Assembly (NCBI GenBank): GCA_021496925.1
Contig: CP053915.1
Location: 3,871,501-3,935,500 of the forward strand
Direction: 5' to 3'
Source of the DNA: Acidovorax sp. YS12
GTDB taxonomy: Bacteria; Pseudomonadota; Gammaproteobacteria; Burkholderiales; Burkholderiaceae_C
DNA length: 64,000 bases
The notes under the pieces were generated by a model that had not been told where the DNA came from, did not search any database, and saw only the letters and a program-made list of their open reading frames with translations. Positions 22,388 through 30,706 of the stretch are shown piece after piece. The stretch's first letter is position 1; every line of letters starts with the position of its first letter. A program made the position numbers and the translations under genes.

Positions 22388-23668
22388 ATGCACAAATTCC
22401 GCATTTCCCTCGCACCGCTGCCGTACTGCGGCAAGTGGCTCGCCATCGCCTGCGCCGCCGCCGTTCTCGCGGGCAGCGCATCGGCCTTCTTCCTGCTCGC
22501 GCTCGACCGCGCCACGGACTGGCGCGTGGCCCATCCCGGCATCCTCTGGCTGCTGCCCCTGGCGGGGCTGGCGGTCGGGCTGGTGTACCACCGCGTCGGC
22601 CAGCCGGTGGACGGCGGCAACAACCTCCTCATCGACGAAATCCACGACCCCAGGACGGTCGTGCCCCTGCGCATGGTGCCGCTGGTGCTGGGGGGCACGG
22701 TGGCGTCGCACCTGTTCGGCGCCTCGGTGGGGCGCGAGGGCACGGCCGTACAGATGGGCGGCGCGCTGGCCGACCAGCTCACCCACGTGCTGCGCCTGCC
22801 GCGCGAGGACCGCCGCATCCTGCTGATGGCGGGCATGAGCGCGGGATTCGCCGCGGTGTTCGGCACGCCGCTGGCGGGTGCCGTCTTCGGGCTGGAGGTG
22901 CTGGCCATCGGCCGCATGCGCTACGACGCGCTGTTCCCCTGCGTGGTGGCCGCCATCGTGGCCGACCAGGTGTGCCTGGCCTGGGGCGTGCGGCACGCGC
23001 ACTACGCCATCGGCGCGCTGCCGCCGTTCACGCCGTGGAACGTGGCGGCCATGGTCATCGCGGGCATCGCCTTCGGCCTCGCGGGCATGCTGTTCGCCGC
23101 GCTGGCGCACCGGCTCGGCGCGCTGGCCAAGCGCCGCATCGCCTGGCCGCCGCTGCGCCCGTTCGTCGGCGGCATCGCCATCGCGGCGGCGGTGTGGGCG
23201 CTGGACGGGCAGCGCTACATCGGCCTGGGCCTGCCGGACATCGCGCGTGCGTTCCACGAGCCCATGCGGCCGTGGGACTTCCTTGGCAAGCTGGGCTTCA
23301 CGGTGGTTTCGCTGGGCGCGGGTTTCAAGGGCGGCGAGGTCACGCCGCTGTTCTACATCGGCGCCACGCTGGGCAACGCGCTGGCGCCGCTCCTGCACAT
23401 GCCGTTCGCGCTGATGGCGGGCATCGGCTTCGTGGCGGTGTTCGCGGGCGCGGCCAACACGCCCATCGCCACCACGCTGATGGCGATGGAGCTGTTCGGC
23501 AGCGCCGCCGGCCCCTGGGCCGCCATCGGCTGCGTCACGGCCTACCTGTTCTCGGGGCACGCGGGCATCTACCGCGCCCAGCGCGTAGGCCACGCCAAGC
23601 ATGGGTGCCACCCACCCGTGACGCCGCACGCAGGCCAGTCCCAGTACTCCGTTTCACCAAAACATTGA
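22388..23668 (+). CDS. CLC-family fluoride/proton antiporter
   Basis: A 426-residue CLC membrane protein. Ordinary CLC chloride proteins carry GSGIP and GREGP; here the corresponding positions read GGNNLL (76-81) and GREGT (115-119), with GFKGGEVTPLF at 312-322. These are the substitutions that mark the fluoride-exporting CLC subgroup. The fluoride riboswitch 85 bp upstream agrees. The protein should export toxic fluoride from the cytoplasm in exchange for protons. The last nine residues (SQYSVSPKH) and the stop are encoded by the left inverted repeat of a MITE-like element. The ATG has no strong ribosome-binding site, which fits riboswitch control. Chloride transport is less likely. Confidence 0.9.
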   Translation: MHKFRISLAPLPYCGKWLAIACAAAVLAGSASAFFLLALDRATDWRVAHPGILWLLPLAGLAVGLVYHRVGQPVDGGNNLLIDEIHDPRTVVPLRMVPLVLGGTVASHLFGASVGREGTAVQMGGALADQLTHVLRLPREDRRILLMAGMSAGFAAVFGTPLAGAVFGLEVLAIGRMRYDALFPCVVAAIVADQVCLAWGVRHAHYAIGALPPFTPWNVAAMVIAGIAFGLAGMLFAALAHRLGALAKRRIAWPPLRPFVGGIAIAAAVWALDGQRYIGLGLPDIARAFHEPMRPWDFLGKLGFTVVSLGAGFKGGEVTPLFYIGATLGNALAPLLHMPFALMAGIGFVAVFAGAANTPIATTLMAMELFGSAAGPWAAIGCVTAYLFSGHAGIYRAQRVGHAKHGCHPPVTPHAGQSQYSVSPKH

Positions 23669-23805
23669 CACGAAATCGTGCCTTGGTCCGCCATGCTGCG
23701 TTGCAAATCCTCGCGATATCTATGGCTATCGCTGCGGTTTGCGCCTTGCCTGACGAACCAATGCATCGATTTCATTTCGTCAACATTTTGATGAAACGGA
23801 GTACT
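23643..23805. mobile_element. MITE-like element E1 between convergent genes
   Basis: A 163-bp non-coding element with ~26-bp imperfect terminal inverted repeats: agtactccgtttcaccaaaa on the left, and the same with c to t changes as the reverse complement on the right. Inner dyads include gcaaatcctcgcgatat against atcgctgcggtttgc. It holds no transposase. The left end encodes the C-terminus and stop of the fluoride antiporter, and the right end encodes the stop of the convergent MFS gene. Target-site duplication was not clear. Confidence 0.75.
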
Positions 23806-24982
23806 AGGCGCAGCCCGGCACCGCCCCGGCCATGCCTGGCCTGTGCACGCGCACGCTCCAGGCCGCCAGCGCCAGCCCCACGGCCGTGAGGCCCGCGGCG
23901 GCCCAGCCCACCGCCAGCAGGCCCAGGCCCTGCGACAGCACCAGCCCGCCCACCCAGGCGCCGAGGGCGTTGCCGAGGTTGAAGGCCGCGATGTTGAGGC
24001 TCGACGCGAGGTTGGCGCCCCCGGCGCCGGCCTGCTGCAGCACGCGCATCTGCATCGGCGCCACGGTGGCGAAGGCCGCCGTGCCCAGCGCCACCACGTA
24101 GGCCATGGCCAGCGCCGCGTGGCCGAAGGCCCAGCGCCCGGCGGCGAGCACCACCGTCAGCGTGCCGATGCTGAGGAACAGCGCACGCACCACGCCCCGG
24201 TCGGCCAGCCTGCCGCCCAGCAGGTTGCCCGCTGCCAGGCCTGCGCCGAACAGCAGCAGCGTGAAGGCGACGAGGCCGTTGCCCATGTGCGTGACCTGCG
24301 TGAGCAGCGGCTCCACGTAGGTGTAGAGCGCGAACACGCCCGCGAAGCCGAATACCGTGATGAACAGGCCCAGCCACACCGGGCCGCGCGCGAGCACGGC
24401 CAGTTCCTCGCGCAGCGGCGCGGCGGCGGGCTGTTCCAGCCGCTGCGGCACGAAGGCCGCCAGGATGGCGAAGGCCAGCACCCCCACCACGGCCACCGCC
24501 GCGAACGCCATGCGCCAGCCCAGGTGCTGCCCGATCCACGCGCCCGCGGGCACGCCCAGCAGCGTGGCCAGCGTGAGGCCCGAGAACATCAGCGCGATGG
24601 CAGATGCCTTTTTCTCGGGCGGCACCAGGCCCGTGGCCACCACCGCGCCCACGCCGAAGAAGGTGCCGTGCGTGAGCGAGGTGAGCACGCGCGCCGCCAT
24701 CAGCCAGCCGTAGCCGGGCGCGAACACGGCCGCCGCGTTGCCCGCGATGAAGACCAGCATCAGCGCCAGCAGCAGGCGCTTGCGCGGCCAGCCGCGCGTG
24801 AGCAGCGTGAGCACGGGCGCGCCCACGGCCACGCCGATGGCGTAGCCCGAGATCAGCGTGCCCGCCGTGGGGATGCCGATGCGCAGGTCCTCGCTCACTT
24901 GCGTGAGCAGGCCCATGATGATGAATTCCGTGGTGCCTATGCCAAAGGCGCCGGCCGCGAGGGCCAGGAGGGAGAGGGGCAT
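23804..24982 (-). CDS. MFS drug/sugar efflux transporter (DHA1 type)
   Basis: A 392-residue transporter with 12 predicted membrane segments of the DHA1 group (AraJ/YdhP-like). Family features are GIGTTEFIIMGLL in the first segment, LTRGWPRKRLLLALM in the 2-3 loop and MFSGLTLATLLGVPAGAWIG in the fifth segment (drug antiporter motif). The ATG at 24982 starts directly at the hydrophobic segment and has aagga upstream. It is divergent from a LysR regulator gene 98 bp away, the usual pattern for a locally controlled exporter. The stop codon lies in the right arm of element E1. The substrate is unknown. Confidence 0.88.
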   Translation of the reverse strand: MPLSLLALAAGAFGIGTTEFIIMGLLTQVSEDLRIGIPTAGTLISGYAIGVAVGAPVLTLLTRGWPRKRLLLALMLVFIAGNAAAVFAPGYGWLMAARVLTSLTHGTFFGVGAVVATGLVPPEKKASAIALMFSGLTLATLLGVPAGAWIGQHLGWRMAFAAVAVVGVLAFAILAAFVPQRLEQPAAAPLREELAVLARGPVWLGLFITVFGFAGVFALYTYVEPLLTQVTHMGNGLVAFTLLLFGAGLAAGNLLGGRLADRGVVRALFLSIGTLTVVLAAGRWAFGHAALAMAYVVALGTAAFATVAPMQMRVLQQAGAGGANLASSLNIAAFNLGNALGAWVGGLVLSQGLGLLAVGWAAAGLTAVGLALAAWSVRVHRPGMAGAVPGCA

Positions 24983-25043
24983 GCGAAGTCCTTGCGATGG
25001 GGAATGCCTGGACTTTGGGGTGTGCCTTGTATTTTGTGTAGAT

Positions 25044-25068
25044 GGAATAATGGAAACGTGCCTATTCC
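25044..25068. promoter_or_regulatory. Possible LysR-type operator
   Basis: An exact 6-bp dyad, ggaata and tattcc separated by 13 bp, lies in the 98-bp gap between the MFS exporter and its divergent LysR-type gene, where such regulators normally bind. Confidence 0.35.
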
Positions 25069-25080
25069 TCATGGGAACAA

Positions 25081-26043
25081 ATGAACGCGCCGCCCCTAGC
25101 CGCCAGCCTCGACGCCAACCGCTCCGGCGAGCTGGAGCTGCTCGTGCTCGTGGCCGAGCGCGGCAGCCTCTCCGCCGCCGCGCGCCACCTGGGCGTATCG
25201 CCCTCGGCCATCAGCAAGACCATGTCGCGGCTTGAGGCGCGCCTGGGCGTGCAGCTGCTCCAGCGCAGCACGCGGCGCGTGCAGCTCACGGCCGAGGGCT
25301 CCCAGCTCTACGAGCGCGGCAAGCGCGTGCTGGCCGACCTGGACGAGATCGAGGCCGCCGTGGCTGCGCGCAGCGCGCCCCGGGGCGTGGTGCGCATCAG
25401 CGCCAGCACCTCCACCGGCCAGCGGCTGCTCGTGCCCCTGGTGCCGCGCCTGCTCGAAGCGCACCCGGGGCTGCAGCTGGACCTGCACTTCACCGACCGG
25501 GTGGTGGATCTGGCCGAGGCGGGCATCGACATCGCCATCCGCTGGGGCGAGCTGCCGCCGTCCGACATGGTGGCGCGCCTGCTGGGCCGCACGCGGCAGG
25601 TGATCGTGGGCGCGCCCGATTATTTGAAACGCCAGGGCCTGCCGCGCTACCCCGACGACCTGCGCCGCCACGTGCGCCTGGGCTGGAACTACCAGCGCGC
25701 CATTCCCCACTGGCCGTTCGACGTGGACGGCCGGCGCGTGGCGGTGGACATCGGCGAGGTGGTCCGCGTGAACGACGGCGATGTGATGCGCCAGCTCGCG
25801 CTGCAGGGCGTGGGCCTGGCCCGGCTTTCGCTCTACCACGCCTGGGACGACCTCGCGGCCGGGCGCCTTGCGGTGGTGCTGGAGGCGTTCAACACCGGCG
25901 TGCTCGAACCGATCCACGCAGTGTACCTGGGCCGGCCCGACCGCCTGCCGCCGCGCACGCGCGCGGTGCTCGACTTCCTGCAGGCGAACGTCGACCTGCG
26001 CTACGCGGAGCAGTGGCGCGGGAAGCGCGGGAAGCGCCCATGA
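25081..26043 (+). CDS. LysR-family transcriptional regulator
   Basis: A 320-residue regulator. The winged helix-turn-helix is at about 16-75 (GSLSAAARHLGVSPSAISKTM, the typical pattern), followed by a periplasmic-binding-like effector domain from about 100 to 310. The divergent MFS gene is the likely target. The stop overlaps the start of the following cysteine-rich protein gene by 4 bp. The effector domain begins with RGVVRISASTSTGQRLLVP, typical of the common subgroup related to aminoacid/aromatic exporters' regulators; the ligand is not predictable. Confidence 0.92.
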   Translation: MNAPPLAASLDANRSGELELLVLVAERGSLSAAARHLGVSPSAISKTMSRLEARLGVQLLQRSTRRVQLTAEGSQLYERGKRVLADLDEIEAAVAARSAPRGVVRISASTSTGQRLLVPLVPRLLEAHPGLQLDLHFTDRVVDLAEAGIDIAIRWGELPPSDMVARLLGRTRQVIVGAPDYLKRQGLPRYPDDLRRHVRLGWNYQRAIPHWPFDVDGRRVAVDIGEVVRVNDGDVMRQLALQGVGLARLSLYHAWDDLAAGRLAVVLEAFNTGVLEPIHAVYLGRPDRLPPRTRAVLDFLQANVDLRYAEQWRGKRGKRP

Positions 26044-26369
26044 CCCCGCGCATCATCCACATCGAACCCGCCGCGCCGCCCAAGCCCGCGCGCGGCGCGC
26101 CGTGCAACGGCTGCGGCCTGTGCTGCCTGGCCGAACCGTGCCCGCTGGGCATGCTGCTGTCGCGCCGCCGCACGGGGGCGTGCGTGGCGCTGCAGTGGAA
26201 CGCGGCAGCGCAGTGCTACCGCTGCGGCGCGCTGGCCGGTCCGGCTGGCAAGGGTGTGCGAGGCGTGGGGGGCGCCCTGTGGCACGCGCTGGCGCGGCGC
26301 TGGATTGGCGCCGGGCTGGGGTGCGACGCCGACCTGGCGGCCTTCCCGGCCGAGAATGCTCCTGAATAA
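26040..26369 (+). CDS. Cysteine-cluster protein (YkgJ-like)
   Basis: A 109-residue cytoplasmic protein with CNGCGLCCLAEPC at about 22-34 and further cysteines in CVAL, CYRC and GCDAD. The CxxCGxCC arrangement is that of the YkgJ-type putative metal or Fe-S binding cluster family. The ATG overlaps the stop of the LysR gene (ATGA), so it is co-translated with it. The last four residues and stop (NAPE, then TAA) lie in hairpin repeat R6. The function is unknown. Confidence 0.7.
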   Translation: MTPRIIHIEPAAPPKPARGAPCNGCGLCCLAEPCPLGMLLSRRRTGACVALQWNAAAQCYRCGALAGPAGKGVRGVGGALWHALARRWIGAGLGCDADLAAFPAENAPE

Positions 26370-26413
26370 GTAGCTGCTTGCGCTTGTCTGGTAAGCGCTG
26401 CAGCCTTATTTCA
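26358..26413. repeat. Hairpin repeat R6
   Basis: gtagctgcttgcgcttgtc and gtaagcgctgcagcc arms followed by ttattt. It contains the stop codon of the cysteine-cluster gene and touches the 3' end of the convergent ornithine cyclodeaminase-family gene. Confidence 0.85.
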
Positions 26414-27439
26414 GGGTGAATTTCCGAGGGTGCGCGCGAACAAGTCCTTGGGCGCTCCGGCGCCTGGCACCAGGGCCACATCGCGCCCCAGCCCGCGCTC
26501 CTGCGCCAGTTGGTACACGTAGTCCAGGGCGGCGTGGTCTTCCAGCGCGAAGCCGACGGAGTCGAACAGCGTCACTTCCTCGGCGCACGTGCGCCCCGGG
26601 GCCTCGCCCGCCAGGATGCGCCACAGCTCGGTGACCGGGTGGTCCGCCGCGAGCTGCTGGATCTCGCCCTCGCGGCGGGTCTGCGGCGCGTACTCGACGA
26701 CGACGCGCGCCGCGCGCACCACCTCGGGGGCCAGTTCGGTCTTGCCGGGGCTGTCGCCCCCCACGGCGTTGAGGTGCATGCCCGGCTCGACCAGCGCCGG
26801 GGTGAGCACCTGGGCCCGGCACAGGGCGGCCGTCGCGGTGGTCACGATGTCCGCGCCCTGCACCGCCTCCGGCATCGAGGCGGCGGCGCGCAGGCGCAGC
26901 GCCGGTGCCCAGGGCGCCAGGTTGGCGCGCAGCTTGGCCGTGGCGCCCGGGTCGGTGTCGAACAGGGCGATGTCGTCGATGCCCAGCAAGGCGTGGAATG
27001 CCAGCGCCTGGAACTCCCCCTGCGCCCCGTTGCCGATCAAGGCCATGCGCCGGCTGCCGGGCCGGGCCAGCAGCCGCGCCGCCAGGGCCGAGGTGGCGGC
27101 GGTGCGTAGCGCGGTGAGCAGCGTGGCCTCGGCCAGCATCAGCGGCATGCCCGTGGCCATGTCGGCGAGCACGCCGAATGCCATGACGGTGGGCAGGCCC
27201 TGGGCGGGGTTGCCAGGGTGGCCGTTGACGTACTTGAAGCTGTAGCGCGTGCCGTCGCAGACGGGCATCAGCTCGATGACGCCCTGCCCGCCGTGGTGGG
27301 CGAGGCGCGCCGACTTGGCGAACGCGGGCCAGCGGCGGAAGGCGTCCTCGATGCGTGCCGAGAGCCCGGCCAGGAAGGGTGCCGGGCCCACCTCGCGCAC
27401 GAGCCGGGCCAGGCAGGGGAGGTCGATGAGCTGCGTCAT
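26411..27439 (-). CDS. Ornithine cyclodeaminase / mu-crystallin family enzyme
   Basis: A 342-residue NAD-dependent enzyme. The Rossmann motif GNGAQGE is at 136-142, and the conserved DSVGFALEDHAAL segment near 296 contains the catalytic aspartate of ornithine cyclodeaminase. Ornithine cyclodeaminase turns ornithine into proline and ammonia; other family members are alanine dehydrogenases or imine reductases. The N-terminal PVCDGTRYSFKYVNGHPGNP contains the substrate-contact Lys region. No arginase or arginine-catabolism gene is near, so the substrate is uncertain. The gene is convergent with the LysR-YkgJ pair with repeat R6 between them. Confidence 0.85.
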   Translation of the reverse strand: MTQLIDLPCLARLVREVGPAPFLAGLSARIEDAFRRWPAFAKSARLAHHGGQGVIELMPVCDGTRYSFKYVNGHPGNPAQGLPTVMAFGVLADMATGMPLMLAEATLLTALRTAATSALAARLLARPGSRRMALIGNGAQGEFQALAFHALLGIDDIALFDTDPGATAKLRANLAPWAPALRLRAAASMPEAVQGADIVTTATAALCRAQVLTPALVEPGMHLNAVGGDSPGKTELAPEVVRAARVVVEYAPQTRREGEIQQLAADHPVTELWRILAGEAPGRTCAEEVTLFDSVGFALEDHAALDYVYQLAQERGLGRDVALVPGAGAPKDLFARTLGNSP

Positions 27440-27497
27440 GGCGTGCAGGAGGGGCTGAACCTGCCGCCATTGTGCGCCGCCGGCGCGGCGCGTGCCG

Positions 27498-28154
27498 TCA
27501 GGGCATGGAGGACACGAAGGCCACCAGCGCCTCGATGTCGTGGTCGGTGAGCAGCTTGGTGTTGGGCGTCATGATCGAGTTGGCGCGGGTGTTGGGGCCG
27601 TCGCGGTAGCGCTTGAGGGTGGAGCGCAGGTACTCGGTCTGCTGGCCGGCGATGCGGGCGATCTGGTCGTTGCCGCGGCCCATGTCGCCGTGGCAGCGGA
27701 AGCAGTTCTTGCCGAAGATGTCCTGGCCCTTGGCCGCCAGGGCCTTGTCGGCAGCGGGCTTGTGCACGACTTCCTGGGCCGAGTAGAACAGCACCATGCC
27801 GATCTTCTCGTCGCTGTTCATGGCGCGGATCATGCCTTCCATGAATTCGTAGCGGCGGCGTCCGTCGGCGAACTGGCGTACCTGCTCCAGCAGGTAGGCC
27901 GGGTTCTGGCCCGCCAGGTTGGGCACCGAGGGCTTGGTGCTGTTGCCCCCGTCGCCATGGCAGTTGGCGCACACGGCGGCCACCTTGCGGCCGACCTTGT
28001 ACAGGTCGTCGGCCAGTTTCGGGTCGGCCATGGCCTCCTTGAAGCGCGTCTCGATATCCACCTTGTTCCGGCTGGACTGGGCCATTGCGGCAGGCTGCCA
28101 TGCCAGGCAGGCCGTCAACGCCAGCACAAGAACTGCAGGGATACGCTTTGCCAT
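27498..28154 (-). CDS. Periplasmic diheme cytochrome c (c4-like)
   Basis: A 218-residue exported electron carrier. A signal peptide (MAKRIPAVLVLALTACLAWQPAAMA) is followed by two cytochrome c domains with heme-attachment motifs CANCH (62-66) and CFRCH (151-155), each followed by a Met-containing loop that could give the axial ligand. This is the arrangement of cytochrome c4-type proteins, which pass electrons to terminal oxidases. ATG 28154 is chosen, just after aaaggg; an in-frame TTG two codons upstream is less likely. There are no oxidase genes nearby. Confidence 0.9.
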   Translation of the reverse strand: MAKRIPAVLVLALTACLAWQPAAMAQSSRNKVDIETRFKEAMADPKLADDLYKVGRKVAAVCANCHGDGGNSTKPSVPNLAGQNPAYLLEQVRQFADGRRRYEFMEGMIRAMNSDEKIGMVLFYSAQEVVHKPAADKALAAKGQDIFGKNCFRCHGDMGRGNDQIARIAGQQTEYLRSTLKRYRDGPNTRANSIMTPNTKLLTDHDIEALVAFVSSMP

Positions 28155-28250
28155 GGTCAAACCCTTTTTTTGGAAAAGGTCATTCTAGGGGACATGCTGG
28201 CGCTCCGACGTAGCGCGCAGGCCACGAAGCCCGCGCGATGCCCCGGCTTG

Positions 28251-29078
28251 TCAGCCGTGCTTGACGGCGAGCAAGGCGCGCGCCAGTTCGGCAAAGCCCG
28301 CGCCGCGCGCGCCCTGCGTGACGTAGCGCGGCAGGTGCGCGAGCTGCGGCACGAAGCGCGCGATGTTGGCCACGCCGACGCTGTGCGGAAAGTGCTGGAA
28401 CATGCGCTGGTCGTTGGTCGAGTCGCCGATGTAGACCCAGCCGTCGAGCTCCGCGTCGAGGTCGCGCCCCAGCAGTTCGCGCACGATCCAGCGCGCGCCC
28501 TCCAGCTTGTCGTGCGTGCCGTACCAGCCGTTGATGTGGATGCTGCTCACGGTGGCGTTCATGCCGGCGGCGCGCAGGAGCGCCACGCACTGGCCGATGC
28601 GCTCTTGTGGCAGCTGCGTGAATTCGCTGTGGTCGATGGCGATGTCGCACTCGCGCCCGGCCGAGTCGGCGGCGCGCCGCGCGCCGGGCACGGTGGCCTC
28701 GATATGGGCCAGTACCTGCTGCATGCGCGCGAAGTGGGCGGCGCGCGTGGCGGCGTTCTGTTGGTACAGTTTTGATAGCTGCCTGCGCTTGCCTGGCAAG
28801 GTCTGGAGGCTGTTTTTGCTTGAATCCTGTGCCGGCGGCAGCAGTGCCACCGCGCCGTTCTCGGCCACGATGGCGTCCACCGGCCAGGCCTGGGCGAAGG
28901 GTTCGCTCCAGCCCACGGGGCGGCCGGTGATGGGGATGACGTGCAGGCCCGCCGCCTTCAGCGCGCCCAGCGCCTGCAGCGCGTCGGCGGTGATGGCGCC
29001 GCCGGTGGTCAGCGTGTCGTCGATGTCGGTGAACACGCCGCGCAGGCGCGGCGGCCGCCACTGGGCCAGGGGCTGCAT
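28251..29078 (-). CDS. HAD-superfamily phosphatase (Cof/MPGP-like) with repeat insertion
   Basis: A 275-residue type IIB HAD hydrolase. Motif I is FTDIDDTLTTGG (16-27), motif II is the Thr in ITGR (about 49-52), and motif IV is GDSTND (about 218-223). The C2 cap in the middle indicates a sugar phosphate or mannosyl-3-phosphoglycerate-type substrate, which cannot be narrowed. Hairpin repeat R7 is read in frame as about residues 85-104 (SSKNSLQTLPGKRRQLSKLY), a Lys/Arg/Gln-rich loop unlike the rest of the protein. The gene sits directly downstream of prfC with a 2-bp gap, so both may share a transcript. Confidence 0.85.
   Translation of the reverse strand: MQPLAQWRPPRLRGVFTDIDDTLTTGGAITADALQALGALKAAGLHVIPITGRPVGWSEPFAQAWPVDAIVAENGAVALLPPAQDSSKNSLQTLPGKRRQLSKLYQQNAATRAAHFARMQQVLAHIEATVPGARRAADSAGRECDIAIDHSEFTQLPQERIGQCVALLRAAGMNATVSSIHINGWYGTHDKLEGARWIVRELLGRDLDAELDGWVYIGDSTNDQRMFQHFPHSVGVANIARFVPQLAHLPRYVTQGARGAGFAELARALLAVKHG
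28768..28826. repeat. Hairpin repeat R7 in frame inside the HAD phosphatase gene
   Basis: tttgatagctgcctgcgcttgcc and ggcaaggtctggaggct arms, followed by tttttgcttgaatcc. It is translated on the minus strand without a stop. Confidence 0.85.
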
Positions 29079-29080
29079 GG

Positions 29081-30706
29081 TCAGCTGCTGCTCAGCGACA
29101 GGCCCGCGTGCTCGCGCAGCGGATGGAAGTGGATCTTCGGAAAGCGCTCCTGCGCCAGCCGCACGTCATACGGGCTGGTGCACAGGTAGGCCAGGGTGTT
29201 GGCGGCGTCGTGCGCCATGCGCAGCGGGTAGGCATTCTCGAAGTCGCGCAGCTCGGCCGGGGTGTCGGCCGTGATCCAGCGCGCGCCGGTGTACTGGCAG
29301 CCTTCGAGGCGGATGTCGCAGTCGTACTCGGTCTTCAGGCGGTGCTGCACCACCTCGAACTGCAGCTGGCCCACGGCGCCCAGCAGCATGTTGCCGCCGG
29401 CATCGGGCTTGAAGACCTGGATCGCGCCTTCCTCGCCCAGCTCCATCAGGCCCTGCTGCAGCTGCTTGGAGCGCAGCGGGTTCTTCAGCACCACGGTCAT
29501 GAACAGCTCGGGGGCGAAGAAGGGCAGGCCGGTGAACTGCAGCGCAGGCCCGTCGGTGATGGAGTCGCCCAGCTGCACGCCGCCGTGGATGGTGAAACCG
29601 ATGATGTCGCCGGCATACGCCTCATCCACCGCCTCGCGCCGCTGGCTCATGAAGGTGACGACCGATGTGGGGCGCAGCTCCTTGCCGGTGCGCTGCACCT
29701 TCATCTTCATGCCCGGGGTGTATTTGCCGCTGGCCACGCGCACGAAGGCGATGCGGTCGCGGTGGTTGGCGTCCATGTTGGCCTGCACCTTGAACACCAC
29801 GCCCGAGAAGCCCTTGTCCTCGGGGTGGATGGTTTTCTCCTCGCGCTGGCGGCCCGCCTCGGTGTAGGCGACGCGCGTGCCCGGCGGGGGCGACATGTCG
29901 ACGACGGCGTTGAGCACTTCCTGCACGCCGAAGTTGTTCACGCCCGAGCCGAAGAACACCGGCGTGAGCCTGGCGGCCAGGAACTGCGCGTGGTTCCATT
30001 CGGTGGAGGCGCCCACGGCCAGCTCCATGCTGTCCAGGGCGTCGTCGAACGCCTGGCCGAAGCGCGCGCGCAGCTTGTCTTTTTCCGTCAGCGGGATGGT
30101 CTCGAAGTCTTCCGGGCGCTTCTCGCTGCCGGGCTGGAACACCGTCATGCTCTGCGTGCGCAGATCGATGATGCCGCCGAACGATTTGCCCTGGCCCACG
30201 GGCCAGGTGACGGGGCAGCAGGGCATGCCCAGCTCGCGCTCGACTTCGTCGAGGATGTCCAGCGGGTCGCGCACCTCGCGGTCCATCTTGTTGACGAAGG
30301 TGATGATGGGCGTGTCGCGCTGGCGGCAGACTTCGATCAGGCGGCGCGTCTGCGCTTCCACGCCGTTGGCGGCGTCGATCACCATCAGCGCCGAGTCCAC
30401 GGCGGTGAGCACGCGGTAGGTGTCTTCGGAGAAGTCCTTGTGGCCGGGGGTGTCGAGCAGGTTGATGACGTGGCCGCGGTAGCCCATCTGCATCACCGAG
30501 CTGGCCACCGAGATGCCGCGCTGCTTCTCGATTTCCATCCAGTCGGAGGTGGCGTGGCGCGATGCCTTGCGGCCCTTGACGGCGCCGGCGATCTGGATCG
30601 CGCCCGAGAACAGCAGCAGCTTTTCCGTCAGCGTGGTCTTGCCCGCGTCGGGGTGGGAGATGATGGCGAAGGTGCGGCGGCGGCGGGTTTCGTCGAGGAA
30701 GGACAC
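29081..30706 (-). CDS. prfC: Peptide chain release factor 3
   Basis: A 541-residue translational GTPase that removes RF1/RF2 from the ribosome after termination. The P-loop SHPDAGKTT is at 17-25, the switch II DTPGHKDF and the NKMD guanine-specificity motif follow, then the RF3-specific C-terminal domain. A GTG start at 30706 is chosen because cggag lies upstream and the product then begins MSFLDETRRRRTFAIISHP, matching the usual RF3 length. A longer in-frame ATG at 30754 lacks similarity. The 5' end overlaps the 3' end of the PepSY gene by 79 bp. Confidence 0.94.
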   Translation of the reverse strand: MSFLDETRRRRTFAIISHPDAGKTTLTEKLLLFSGAIQIAGAVKGRKASRHATSDWMEIEKQRGISVASSVMQMGYRGHVINLLDTPGHKDFSEDTYRVLTAVDSALMVIDAANGVEAQTRRLIEVCRQRDTPIITFVNKMDREVRDPLDILDEVERELGMPCCPVTWPVGQGKSFGGIIDLRTQSMTVFQPGSEKRPEDFETIPLTEKDKLRARFGQAFDDALDSMELAVGASTEWNHAQFLAARLTPVFFGSGVNNFGVQEVLNAVVDMSPPPGTRVAYTEAGRQREEKTIHPEDKGFSGVVFKVQANMDANHRDRIAFVRVASGKYTPGMKMKVQRTGKELRPTSVVTFMSQRREAVDEAYAGDIIGFTIHGGVQLGDSITDGPALQFTGLPFFAPELFMTVVLKNPLRSKQLQQGLMELGEEGAIQVFKPDAGGNMLLGAVGQLQFEVVQHRLKTEYDCDIRLEGCQYTGARWITADTPAELRDFENAYPLRMAHDAANTLAYLCTSPYDVRLAQERFPKIHFHPLREHAGLSLSSS

